From JAXGXJ01 sp963816155 (GTDB lineage: Bacteria > Actinomycetota > Thermoleophilia > RBG-16-64-13): a stretch of 64,000 bases of DNA. A program made the position numbers and the translations under genes. Positions 1 through 8,128 of the stretch are shown piece by piece. The notes below the pieces were generated by a model that had not been told where the DNA came from, did no database searches, and saw only the letters and a program-made list of their open reading frames with translations. Numbering within the stretch: position 1 is the stretch's first letter; every line of letters begins with the position of its first letter. Location of the stretch: positions 181,851-245,850 of the forward strand of contig CAWFJE010000004.1 in assembly GCA_963816155.1 (NCBI GenBank). Reading direction: 5' to 3'.

Positions 1-1883
1 GTGTCGACGAGGATCTGCTTGATCTGCTGGGCGGTCAGTTTGGGGTTGATGGACTTGAGCATGGCCGCCGCGGCTACCACCTGCGGTGTAGCGAAACTGG
101 TTCCGCTGCTCAGCACCGGTCTGCCGTCGGGATCGACTCCTGTGGGCACATCGGCGCCGCAGGCGGAGAGGGTGACCTCACCGTCGCCGGTCGCATAGTT
201 GGAGCCTGTCTGCAGGCTGTCGGTGAACTGCTCGAGTGTCTGGTCGGCGGGAATGGTTCCCGCGGCCTTGCGCGCGTCGTAGGCGGCCTGGATCTTCGCG
301 GGATCGATCCAGTCGCTCGGCGTGGCTCTGTCACCGGAGTGATCCAGGGCTCCCACGGTGATCACGTTGGGAAGCTTGAATCCGCCCGGTCCGTAGTTCT
401 TGCCGTCGAGACCGCCGTTCTCGTTGCCGGCGGCGGCTACGAACAGCACGTTGGGATGGTCCTTCGCCATCTTCTCGAAGAAACGCTTGTAGGCGGCGGC
501 CCCCCAAGCGTTGCCCGCCTCGGGTCTGTCGGGTCCGATGGACAGGTTGATGACGGTAGCTCCGCTCTCGACCTGTTTCTGCATGTTGACGAGGCTTCGG
601 ACGTAGAAGCCCTGATACTGGGTGGCATCCGCCGGGTCCACGTTCGCAGCCTGCCAGGTCCAGGCGCCGCCTACGCCTGTCGTCTGGCTCAAGGTCATAG
701 TGAGTTTGTCCCCCAGGACTCCGGCCACCCCCGTCGCTCCATTGCCCGGGTCGGCGCCGATGATGTGGGCTACCTGCGTCCCATGGGTGAGCCCACCGCT
801 CTTGGGTGATGGGTTCGGCTGGTTGGTGGTGTCGTTGGCGCCGAGTCCCCGCACCTTGGTCTTGCCCTCCGGGTAATTTCCGTCGGCGTCCGGGAAGTTC
901 AATTCCGTCCCGAAGTCTTGGCCCGAGTTGGTGTAGACTACGCTGTCCACGATGCCCACGTGCGCGTCGCTCAGTTCCACCCCGCTTGCCTTGAGTATGT
1001 CCCAGGCTTCCTGCGTCCCTATCATGTCGTAGGCGGCAGAGTTGTCCCCAGCCTCGTACATGGGATCGCGCAGGGGCGAGCACTTCTTGCCCTCAAGGGG
1101 ACTTTTGACCACAGTGACCCCGTTGGGGGAGGCGGAGTCGACGCCGGGGATAGCCGCGGCCGCCGCGATGGCGGCCTCCAGATCCTGGGCGGTCGTGCCC
1201 GCCGTCTGGATCTGGTACATGCCAATGTACTCGATCTCGCCGACCACGCTGCCGCCGATCTGGGCCGCGACCACCTCGGCGTCCTCACGACTCGAGCCTT
1301 CGGCCATCAGGACGAGTACTTGGTTGGCGGGGGCAGGACCGTAGGCGGCGGACTCGACCACCGAGGCCGGGTCCGCGTCGGCCACCTCGGCCGTGCCCAT
1401 CCCGCCACCGACCGTGTCTTCGCCGCCCGGTGCCTCGGTGGTAGCGACGGTGCTGGTCTCGGTGGGGATGGTCCCGTCGATGCCATCGGGCAGCAGAGAG
1501 TCGCTGCCGCCCCGCAAGGCCAAGAACGAACCGACTCCGCCCCCGACGATGATCACGGCCACCAGGGAGATGATCACGGGGAGCAGCCATGCTGGGCGCC
1601 GCCGGGCGGCCTGCGGAGTCGCGTACTGTTGTGGCGGCGCGTATGACTGCGTGGCAGCCGGGTTTGCCGCTGACGCCGGAACTGGAGCCGGGAACAGACC
1701 AGGGATCCGAGCGGCGGGCAGCCAATTCGTCAACTGCGGGTTCCACACCAGGTCGTCCGGGCCGAATGCTCCGGAGCGCCCCCGAGAGTAGATCTGCTCC
1801 CAGGAGAGAGGACCGACCTGTTGCTCCGCCGGGGCTCCGCGTTTGAGGAAGTACCAGCCCGAAGCCATCACCCCTGTGACCAT
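1..1883 (-). CDS. Membrane-anchored subtilisin-like serine protease with N-terminal GYF_2 domain (3' end outside window)
   Basis: The gene reads leftward and runs off the window; 627 residues are visible. It starts at ATG 1883 behind GGAGGGG. Residues about 8-60 match a GYF_2 module (GWYFLKRG, then GPDDLVWNPQL and W-PA). A Pro/Ala-rich stretch and one membrane helix follow near residues 98-122. Residues about 170-245 look like an I9-type propeptide. The S8 catalytic domain carries Asp313 (GIVDS), His367 (THGTQVAH), the oxyanion Asn in AAAGNEN and Ser596 (SSGTSFATP). All triad residues are present, so it should be an active protease. The topology suggests a cytoplasmic GYF_2 domain with the protease outside the membrane; that is inference. 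The substrate is unknown, and the C-terminus beyond the Ser box is not seen. Confidence 0.93.
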   Translation of the reverse strand, partial: MVTGVMASGWYFLKRGAPAEQQVGPLSWEQIYSRGRSGAFGPDDLVWNPQLTNWLPAARIPGLFPAPVPASAANPAATQSYAPPQQYATPQAARRRPAWLLPVIISLVAVIIVGGGVGSFLALRGGSDSLLPDGIDGTIPTETSTVATTEAPGGEDTVGGGMGTAEVADADPASVVESAAYGPAPANQVLVLMAEGSSREDAEVVAAQIGGSVVGEIEYIGMYQIQTAGTTAQDLEAAIAAAAAIPGVDSASPNGVTVVKSPLEGKKCSPLRDPMYEAGDNSAAYDMIGTQEAWDILKASGVELSDAHVGIVDSVVYTNSGQDFGTELNFPDADGNYPEGKTKVRGLGANDTTNQPNPSPKSGGLTHGTQVAHIIGADPGNGATGVAGVLGDKLTMTLSQTTGVGGAWTWQAANVDPADATQYQGFYVRSLVNMQKQVESGATVINLSIGPDRPEAGNAWGAAAYKRFFEKMAKDHPNVLFVAAAGNENGGLDGKNYGPGGFKLPNVITVGALDHSGDRATPSDWIDPAKIQAAYDARKAAGTIPADQTLEQFTDSLQTGSNYATGDGEVTLSACGADVPTGVDPDGRPVLSSGTSFATPQVVAAAAMLKSINPKLTAQQIKQILVD

Positions 1884-2096
1884 CGCCCCTCCATTCGTAC
1901 TATCTACGAAGTGAGTCGCCTCGAGTTCGCGCTCGGAGCCCGCTGCACGCTGAGTGCATGTCGCGAAACTCTGGGCCGAGACCAAGATACAAGGCGACGG
2001 CCGGGCTGGTCAATCGGCGTTATGGCGCGGCTTGGCGGGCGTGCGCCCCTCGCTTTCGTAGGCGCCGCCCGCGCCGGGGGTCGACTGTCATGGGGA

Positions 2097-2402
2097 CTAC
2101 TTCCGCTGGTATTCCCGGTAGGCTTCCATGAACACTGGGAATCCGCACGACGGGATCACGAGGAGCAAGGCGTGGAGGATCTCGTCCTCGCCGGCACCCG
2201 CGGCACGGGCACGGGCCACGTGGGTAGCCACGGCCGTCTGATGGCGGCTGGCGGCGGAGATGCCGAGCTTGATGAGGCTACGGGTCTTGTCGTCGAGCGG
2301 GCCGCCCTTCTCGTGGATAAGCACTCCCAGTTCTTCGTTCTTCTCGAGTATCTCCGGGAACTTGTCCGCGAAGCCCGCGTATACCTCAGGGACTTCTTTC
2401 AT
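2097..2402 (-). CDS. Carboxymuconolactone decarboxylase / AhpD-family small protein, redox cysteines missing
   Basis: A 101-residue protein spanning one CMD/AhpD helical domain. The signature helix (KLGISAASRHQTAVATHVARA, then AGAGEDEI and ALLLVIP) keeps the conserved His and the G-x-x-x-E-E/D-I part. At the places where AhpD has its CxxC pair, this protein has His and Ala. A peroxidase-reductase role like AhpD is therefore unlikely, and the only Cys lies near the C-terminus (IPSCGFP). It starts at ATG 2402 behind AGGAG. It is encoded downstream of putA in the same direction, about 140 bases away, so it may be co-transcribed. The biochemical activity cannot be read from the sequence. Confidence 0.85.
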   Translation of the reverse strand: MKEVPEVYAGFADKFPEILEKNEELGVLIHEKGGPLDDKTRSLIKLGISAASRHQTAVATHVARARAAGAGEDEILHALLLVIPSCGFPVFMEAYREYQRK

Positions 2403-2543
2403 GACTTCTCCTCGCGTTCATGGTCGACAAACGACGCCGCGGCGACACCCTCGGTATTCGACGCAGCCTCTAGTACGTACCCGTCCGCGCGGATTCGATA
2501 CCCGCTGTGGTCGGTGGCCGCCGGCAGAGGCTATAAGCTGGGT

Positions 2544-5500
2544 CTACGTATCGCCGTCGGGTTCCTCGGGGGCGAAGCCCCGCCGAAGCGTGTTCTCCGT
2601 GATGGTGCGCGGTTCCATGAACTGGAGAAGGTAGTCGGGGCCTCCAGCCTTCGCGCCCACTCCGCTCATGCGCAAGCCGCCGAAAGGCTGCCTGCCCACC
2701 ATGGCCCCGGTGATGGGGCGGTTGATGTAGAGATTGCCCACCCGGAACTCGTTGTAGGCGCTGCGGATGTGGGCTGGGTTGCGGGAGTAGACACCGCCCG
2801 TGAGACCGTAGCGAACGCCCAGCGCCAACTCCAGCGCTTCGCTGAACTTGGTCACCTTGAGCACGGAGATCACGGGGCCGAAGATCTCTTCCTGCGCGAT
2901 GACTGCTTGGGGCGGGACGTCGATGAACACGTGCGGCAAGAGGAAATAGCCGGGCTCGGGGTTCGGGGCGGTCTTCTCGCCAGGGGTAGAGGTCTCTTCT
3001 GTCGGGGAGGCGGCTTCTTCAGGTGCGGCGGTCTCGTCTGTCCGCGCAGCGACAACGTCCACCTGTGCAGCGACAACGTCTGTCCGCGCGGCGACAACAT
3101 CTGCCTCGGGAGACACGGCGTCTGCGTCTGGCCCGGCCGCGCCGTCCGGCTTGTCTGGGCCAGCCGGGTTATCCGCGCCGGCGGGCGCATGGGGCGTGCC
3201 CAGCGTCGCGGGGTCGGTGGGGTCGGTCGTCTCGATCTCATCGGCGCCGGCGGGCGTTGTGGGCGGCGCTGTGACGGGGGGGATGGAAGGCGTGCCAGTC
3301 GGCGGGAAGGCCAGCTTCGCCTCGGACATTCCCTGCTTGATGTACCCCAGGATGCGGTCGCGGGCCTCGGCCGTGATGACCGGTCCCAGACGGGTGCCTG
3401 GATCGGCGGGGTCGCCGATCTTCAGGCTGGCCGCGGCTTGTACGAGACGGCGCACGAACTGGTCGTGGACCTCATCCATCACTATCACGCGGCTACAGGC
3501 CGAGCACTTCTGGCCTCCGTAGAACAAGGCCGAGGCGATCACCCCCTCGACAGCAGCGTCCAGGTCGGCATCGGTGTCGACGATGATGGCGTTCTTGCCC
3601 CCCAGTTCGGCGATGACCTTCTTGAGGCTGCGCTGTCCGGGAGCAAGGGTGGCCGCCTTCTGCATGATGGACAGACCGACATCCAGACTTCCGGTGAAGG
3701 CGACGAGGTCGACGCGGGGGTCGGCGGCGAGGTAGTCGCCCACCTCATGTCCCGGCCCGGGCAGGAAGTGCAGCGCGCCGGTGGGGATCCCCGCTTCGTG
3801 CAGGATGCGCACCAGGGCGTAGCCGATGACGGGTGTCGGTCCCGCGGGCTTGAACACCACCGGGTTGCCGGCAACCAGTGCGGCGGACACCATCCCCGTG
3901 GGGATGGCCAGGGGGAAGTTCCAGGGAGCGATCACCGCGGCGACGCCTCGGGGTTCGTAGAAGTAGAGGTCGTCCTCACCGGGGATGTCGCTCAGACTTC
4001 TGGCCCGATAGAGGCGCACCATCTCGCGCGCATAATATTCGAGGAAATCTATGGCTTCGGTGACGTCGGCGTCGGCTTCACGCCAAGGCTTGCCCGCCTC
4101 GGCCACCTCCAGGGCGGCCAGTTCAAAGCGCTGCTCGCGCATGAGTCCAGCGGCCTTGAAGAGGACTGCGGCCCGTTTGCGCCCCGGCGTGCTTCGCCAG
4201 GCGCCGAGCGCCGCGCGGGCCGCCTCGACAGCCGTGTCGGCGTGCTGCCTGGTGGCGCTGGCGACCTTGCCGATGATCTCGTCAGGCCGCGCGGGGTTCA
4301 CGGAGAGGGTGGTGGTGGCTGTGGAGACCGACTTGCCATCGATCACCAGGGGGTACTCGCGCCCCAGACTTCCGCGGATGGTGGCCAGGGCCTTGTCCAT
4401 CTCGGCCCGGACGGAAGCCTGTGAGAAGTCGGCGTGGGGCTCGTTCTGGAAGGGCGGGGGCGTCAGGACCGCCGGTTTGGCCGACGCCCGGGCTTGCTGA
4501 GTCGGTGCCACGGGTTCTTCGAGCGGCGCCACGGGTTCTTCGACCGGCATCGCCGGCTCGCCGACTGTGCCGTCTGCCGCGGTGGTATGCGCTTCCTCCG
4601 CTTCGCGTGCTCCCTCTGCCGTCGCCGTGTCCGCAGCCGCCGGAGCAGTACCCGGAGCCGCCAACAGCCTGTCGGCGTCCTGTTCCTGGGCGAAGGTGAG
4701 ACGTAGGAAGGACTCGTTGGACGTGTTCTCGAGCAGGCGGCGCACGAGATAGGCCATCCCCGGGATCACCTCACCCACGGGCACGTACTCGCGCACGCGG
4801 TGACCGCAGGCGACCGCGGCTTTGCGGATAGGTTCGGCCATGCCGTGCAACACCTGCAACTCGACCGCTCCCGGAGCCAGACCCGCTTCTTCGGCAGCCG
4901 CCAATCCGGCCGCCATGCTGCGGATATTGTGGGTCCCCAGAGCAGGCCGGGTCCACTGCCAGTTGTCGACGAGGTTCTTGGTGAGCTTCTCGAACTGGGC
5001 GTCGGTCTCGGCTTTGGTGGCGAAGACCGGCGTCCGCCAGTGCTCCTGGGCGGCGATGATGGTCTCATAGTCCCAATAGGCGCCCTTGACCAGGCGCACG
5101 GTGATGGGCGTCTCCCGGCGCTTGGCCAGTTCGACCATGAGGCGCAGGTCGTCGTCGCTGTCACGGAGGTAAGACTGCACCACGATGCCCAGATGCGGGT
5201 AGCCCCGCAGTTCTGGATCGAGGGCAAGATCGGCGAACACCGCGTAGGTGAGGTCGCGGTAGGCGTATCGTTCCAGGTCGATGTTCACGAAGGTACCGGC
5301 CTCCTTGGCCTTCAGGAACAACGGCCTGAGCTTGGAGACGAGCACGTTCCGCGAGGCTTCGAAATCAAGCGGATCGATCTGCGAGTAGAACGACGTGATC
5401 TTCACAGAGACGTTCACGCGCGGCACCGCTCCGGCGGGTGACGAATCAAGCAGGGGATCGGTGGACCAAGGGGTCACCTTGGGCGGCAAGAGTTCCAGGA

Positions 5501-6014
5501 GATCCTGATAGCGCTGGATGTAGTCGGCGGCTTCAGACTCACTCAGACACGCCTCGCCCAGGATGTCGATGGTGAAGGCCGTGTGCCCGCGGCGGAGGCG
5601 ACGCAGGGTGGGCAGCGCCTCGGAAGCGTCCCGGCCTGCGATCAGGCCTTTGGCCATGCGCTGCATGGCGCGGTCGGTGAGGCGGGCTATCGCCCACGAG
5701 GGCAGGCGCTGGGCGCTACCCGTCGCAAGCAGCCGGTCCAGGGGAGGGGGTGCCTCACCGCGGTCGTTCAGGTAGGCGCGCAGATGCCGCACCAGATCCC
5801 CTGAGTCGCGCAGGCTGGGATAGACGTCGATGAAGCGGAAGAGTTGCGTCCGGAAGTGGGCATCTTGCACGGCGCGCGCCAGCAGGCGGCGCTGGACCGC
5901 GCGCCCGCTCAGAAGCGAAGAGGCCGAGCGCACAGACCCTTCTTTGGCTACGGCGGCGAGCAACTCCCGGCCGATCTGCTGGATACGGGCTTCTCTCTCA
6001 GGTGCGGTCGCCAT
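2544..6014 (-). CDS. putA: Bifunctional proline dehydrogenase / L-glutamate gamma-semialdehyde dehydrogenase
   Basis: Oxidises proline to glutamate through pyrroline-5-carboxylate, using FAD in the first half and NAD in the second. The length is 1156 residues. The PRODH half (to about residue 440) has SVKITSFYSQ, VRLVKGAYWDYE, LHGMAEPIRKA and a C-terminal REYVPVGEVIPGMAYL-type block. A Pro/Glu/Ala-rich linker (about 450-530) joins it to the aldehyde dehydrogenase half: APWNFPLAIP, FTGSLDVG, catalytic Glu in IAELGGK, catalytic Cys837 in GGQKCSACS, and EEIFGPVISV. About 110 residues of Ala/Pro/Thr/Asp-rich sequence interrupt the dehydrogenase between IKQGMSEAK and GYFLLPHVF, including three copies of a seven-residue unit like TDVVAAR. 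ATG 6014 is preferred because GAGGGGG precedes it; a GTG lies seven codons upstream. There is no DNA-binding domain. Confidence 0.96.
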   Translation of the reverse strand: MATAPEREARIQQIGRELLAAVAKEGSVRSASSLLSGRAVQRRLLARAVQDAHFRTQLFRFIDVYPSLRDSGDLVRHLRAYLNDRGEAPPPLDRLLATGSAQRLPSWAIARLTDRAMQRMAKGLIAGRDASEALPTLRRLRRGHTAFTIDILGEACLSESEAADYIQRYQDLLELLPPKVTPWSTDPLLDSSPAGAVPRVNVSVKITSFYSQIDPLDFEASRNVLVSKLRPLFLKAKEAGTFVNIDLERYAYRDLTYAVFADLALDPELRGYPHLGIVVQSYLRDSDDDLRLMVELAKRRETPITVRLVKGAYWDYETIIAAQEHWRTPVFATKAETDAQFEKLTKNLVDNWQWTRPALGTHNIRSMAAGLAAAEEAGLAPGAVELQVLHGMAEPIRKAAVACGHRVREYVPVGEVIPGMAYLVRRLLENTSNESFLRLTFAQEQDADRLLAAPGTAPAAADTATAEGAREAEEAHTTAADGTVGEPAMPVEEPVAPLEEPVAPTQQARASAKPAVLTPPPFQNEPHADFSQASVRAEMDKALATIRGSLGREYPLVIDGKSVSTATTTLSVNPARPDEIIGKVASATRQHADTAVEAARAALGAWRSTPGRKRAAVLFKAAGLMREQRFELAALEVAEAGKPWREADADVTEAIDFLEYYAREMVRLYRARSLSDIPGEDDLYFYEPRGVAAVIAPWNFPLAIPTGMVSAALVAGNPVVFKPAGPTPVIGYALVRILHEAGIPTGALHFLPGPGHEVGDYLAADPRVDLVAFTGSLDVGLSIMQKAATLAPGQRSLKKVIAELGGKNAIIVDTDADLDAAVEGVIASALFYGGQKCSACSRVIVMDEVHDQFVRRLVQAAASLKIGDPADPGTRLGPVITAEARDRILGYIKQGMSEAKLAFPPTGTPSIPPVTAPPTTPAGADEIETTDPTDPATLGTPHAPAGADNPAGPDKPDGAAGPDADAVSPEADVVAARTDVVAAQVDVVAARTDETAAPEEAASPTEETSTPGEKTAPNPEPGYFLLPHVFIDVPPQAVIAQEEIFGPVISVLKVTKFSEALELALGVRYGLTGGVYSRNPAHIRSAYNEFRVGNLYINRPITGAMVGRQPFGGLRMSGVGAKAGGPDYLLQFMEPRTITENTLRRGFAPEEPDGDT
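3035..3100 (-). repeat. 21-bp tandem repeat inside putA coding the DVVAA heptad
   Basis: About three imperfect copies of a 21-base unit, each with a core like GCAGCGACAACGTC on the plus strand. The minus strand reads them as repeats of (T/V)DVVAA(R/Q). The period is a multiple of three, so changes in copy number would keep the reading frame. They form part of the low-complexity insert in the aldehyde dehydrogenase half. Confidence 0.8.
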
Positions 6015-6342
6015 GTTACCAGCCCCCTCGTGCACAATCTGGGTGAATGTCTCTCATGACCCCTCCTGAATGGCGAGGCGCCTATTCGGCGTAGGCGCCG
6101 CTATCCGGCTGGCTGCGGCCCTCGACGAACTTCGACGCCGGTCTTGGACGTATCGTCGCGCCCCGGATCGGCCGTATCGGCGCGTCCTGGCGCGGCCGGA
6201 TCGGCGCGCGTACAGTCGTTGAAGGGCCGTCTCGACTCGTCTCGACTGCATTCGCGCCCAGAGAGTATCCTCCTGCAGTGCGGTCGATGTCAGCAGTGGG
6301 TCGCACCGGGAGAATCCGCGTGTCGATGTATGGAGGGGACTG
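6015..6342. other. Divergent intergenic region putA / GyrI-like gene
   Basis: This 328-base spacer lies between two divergent starts, so it should hold promoters for both. It contains short imperfect repeats built on CGGATCGG/CGTATCGG with CGCG blocks around 6150-6215. I saw no convincing -35/-10 pair, operator or RNA structure. The plus-strand gene has its ribosome site, GGAGGGG, at the right edge. Confidence 0.5.
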
Positions 6343-6993
6343 ATGGCAAGCGACGCTCAGCCGCTCAAGCTCGATCTCAAGAAGCAGTTGAAACACCTCT
6401 ATGTCCCGTCGGCCAAGACGGTGACCGTGGTCGACGTTCCCGAGATGCAGTTCCTCATGGTGGACGGGCAGATCGAGGAGGGAGAGTCCCCAGGTACGTC
6501 ACCCGGCTTCGCGGAGGCCATCGGTGTGCTCTACAGCCTTTCCTACACGCTCAAGTTCATGTCCAAGTGTCGGGCGGTCGACGCCATCGACTACACGGTG
6601 ATGGCCTTGGAGGGGCTGTGGACCACGCCGGCCGGCGGCGCCGACTACCAGACGGCGCAGGAATGGCTATGGACGCTCATGATCATGCAACCCGACCACA
6701 TCACCCCGAAGATGTTCGGCGAGGCCTTGGACGAGGTGTGCCGGAAGAAGCCTTCCGGCCGTCTTGACGACGTGCGGCTGGAGCGCTTCCGTGAGGGTCT
6801 GTGTGTGCAGACCATGCACATCGGGCCCTACGCCGACGAGCCCTGGACCGTAGACAGGATGGCTGCCTTCGCGGCGGAGGGCGGGTACCGCTTCCGTGGT
6901 CCTCATCACGAGATATACGTGGGCGACCCGCGCACCGCTCGGCCCGAGAACCTGAAGACGGTGCTCCGACATGCTATAGAAGAGGCCGAGTGA
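6343..6993 (+). CDS. GyrI-like small-molecule-binding domain protein (COG4832 type)
   Basis: A 216-residue stand-alone protein of the GyrI/AraC effector-domain superfamily. It opens with a KLDLKKQLKHLYVPS stretch and has the family landmarks VPEMQFLMVDGQ, FAEAIGVLYSLSYTLKF, ALEGLWTT and, near the end, MHIGPYADEPWTVDRM and GPHHEIYVGDP. It has no DNA-binding helix-turn-helix, so it is not a classical regulator. Relatives are thought to bind or hydrolyse small hydrophobic compounds; that is family knowledge and no ligand can be named here. The start is ATG 6343 with GGAGGGG just upstream. Its stop overlaps the GTG start of the next gene, so the two are probably translated together. Confidence 0.88.
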   Translation: MASDAQPLKLDLKKQLKHLYVPSAKTVTVVDVPEMQFLMVDGQIEEGESPGTSPGFAEAIGVLYSLSYTLKFMSKCRAVDAIDYTVMALEGLWTTPAGGADYQTAQEWLWTLMIMQPDHITPKMFGEALDEVCRKKPSGRLDDVRLERFREGLCVQTMHIGPYADEPWTVDRMAAFAAEGGYRFRGPHHEIYVGDPRTARPENLKTVLRHAIEEAE

Positions 6994-7844
6994 CGACGCG
7001 GCGAGCCGATGGAGCGGGGGACGCCGGCGGAGTCGGAGTCGGTCCCGCTCCCGGTCCCGGTCCCGGTCCCGGTCCCCTGGCCCTAGGAGCGCGGGTGATC
7101 GCCTGGCCGATAGCCGTCCTGGCGGCTCTGTTTCTGGCAGTGTTCGTCTTCATCGTGGTGCAGGTGGCCGTGGACGGCTGGGTGGTGACCTGGGATCTGC
7201 AGGTCACGCAGGATATCGTGGCCGCCCGCAGCGCCGTCTGGAACCGCGTGTTCTGGCTCTTCACGCTGCTGGGGAATACCCCCGTTGTGGCGATGGCGAC
7301 CGTCGTGGTCACCGGCGTTCTGTCCTTGTGGGGCCGGCGAGCGCGGGCCGTTCTGGCGGTGGCTGCCGTGGCCGTGGCTACCGCGGTGTCTGAGTTGCTG
7401 AAGAATGTCCTGCAGCGGCCCAGACCGTCCGAGGTGTTCGCTCTTATCGAGACGCCTTCCTCATACAGTCTTCCCTCCGGACACGCACTTGTCACGGGAG
7501 TGTTCGTGGGTGTTCTCGTGTTTCTGGCTCTACGCTGGGGCTCGGTGGCAGGTCGGGTCGTGGCCGGCATCGCAGGCGTGGGCGTGGCGGGCATCATCGG
7601 CTTCTCTCGGATCTACCTGGGCGTCCACTGGACATCCGATGTGATCGGGGGATGGTGCTTGGCCGGGATCTGCTTGATCGTCCTCTTCGGCGCTTTTTAT
7701 GTCTGGGAGAGGAGTTCCAGAGCGCTGGCCGACACGCGCCCTGTGCGCAGCATTCGCTTCCGAGCCGCGGGGGCCGTGATCCTGGCCCTCGCTTTGGTGG
7801 TGGTCTTCATCCTGACGGCGTTGTCCGATCCCCTGTTGGCCTGA
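6990..7844 (+). CDS. PAP2-family membrane phosphatase
   Basis: A 284-residue integral membrane phosphatase, probably acting on a lipid or polyprenyl phosphate on the outer face of the membrane. The three PAP2 motifs are intact: KNVLQRPRP (KX6RP), PSGH and SRIYLGVHWTSD (SRX5HX3D). Hydrophobic segments flank them, and there is one more helix after motif 3. The start is GTG 6990, overlapping the preceding stop by four bases (GTGA). The N-terminus carries a Gly-Pro run coded by a hexanucleotide repeat before the first helix. The substrate is not determined; undecaprenyl pyrophosphate and phosphatidate are both possible. Confidence 0.92.
   Translation: MTTRRADGAGDAGGVGVGPAPGPGPGPGPLALGARVIAWPIAVLAALFLAVFVFIVVQVAVDGWVVTWDLQVTQDIVAARSAVWNRVFWLFTLLGNTPVVAMATVVVTGVLSLWGRRARAVLAVAAVAVATAVSELLKNVLQRPRPSEVFALIETPSSYSLPSGHALVTGVFVGVLVFLALRWGSVAGRVVAGIAGVGVAGIIGFSRIYLGVHWTSDVIGGWCLAGICLIVLFGAFYVWERSSRALADTRPVRSIRFRAAGAVILALALVVVFILTALSDPLLA
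7041..7076 (+). repeat. Hexanucleotide tandem repeat (GGTCCC)6 in the PAP2 gene
   Basis: Six near-perfect copies of GGTCCC (one reads GCTCCC) encode the Gly-Pro run ahead of the first membrane helix. The unit is a multiple of three, so slippage changes tail length without breaking the frame. Confidence 0.9.
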
Positions 7845-8128
7845 GGCCTCGACGCTGCGCTAGGACCAGCCCCTGAAGGCGTGGGCCACGCCGTCGCAGA
7901 GGAGCCGCTGCGCTGGAGGAAGTCCACGCGTGCTAAGCTCCCCGCTCACCCACATCTACCTGCTGCAGGTCTCCGGGGAGACCGACCTGTTGCAGGCGCG
8001 CGCTTCTTCGAGACCGGAGAGGCTTTCCTCGCGCCTCTCTCCTGGTACCGAGAACGTATCCTCTCAGACCAAAGGGGCGGGCCATTCCCTTCCGACGACA
8101 GGAGTCTTCGCCGAAGGAGCAGCACCCG
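7845..8128 (+). other. Leader region before the glucan synthase gene, with dyads
   Basis: This 284-base spacer holds a perfect dyad GGTCTCC-GG-GGAGACC at 7968-7983, flanked on both sides by CTGCTGCAGG/CTGTTGCAGG-like words. A second hairpin lies near 8020-8050 (GGAGAGGC then GCCTCTCTCC). Neither has a U tract, so they are not obvious terminators. They could be operator or leader-RNA elements for the large downstream gene. I could not place a promoter with confidence. Confidence 0.35.

Noticed and set aside
3035..3100. CRISPR-like short tandem repeats
   Set aside because: They are contiguous 21-base coding repeats inside putA with no spacers.
1821..4424. Long open frame (867 codons) on the plus strand opposite putA
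   Set aside because: It is antisense to a conserved enzyme, lacks any family motif, and arises from GC-rich third positions. Its Arg/Gly/His-rich composition is typical of shadow frames.
6144..6400. Zinc-ribbon-like cysteines (CGRCQQW...CRC) ahead of the GyrI-like gene
   Set aside because: They occur in a frame that runs out of frame into the GyrI-like gene and has no ribosome site; a chance pattern.
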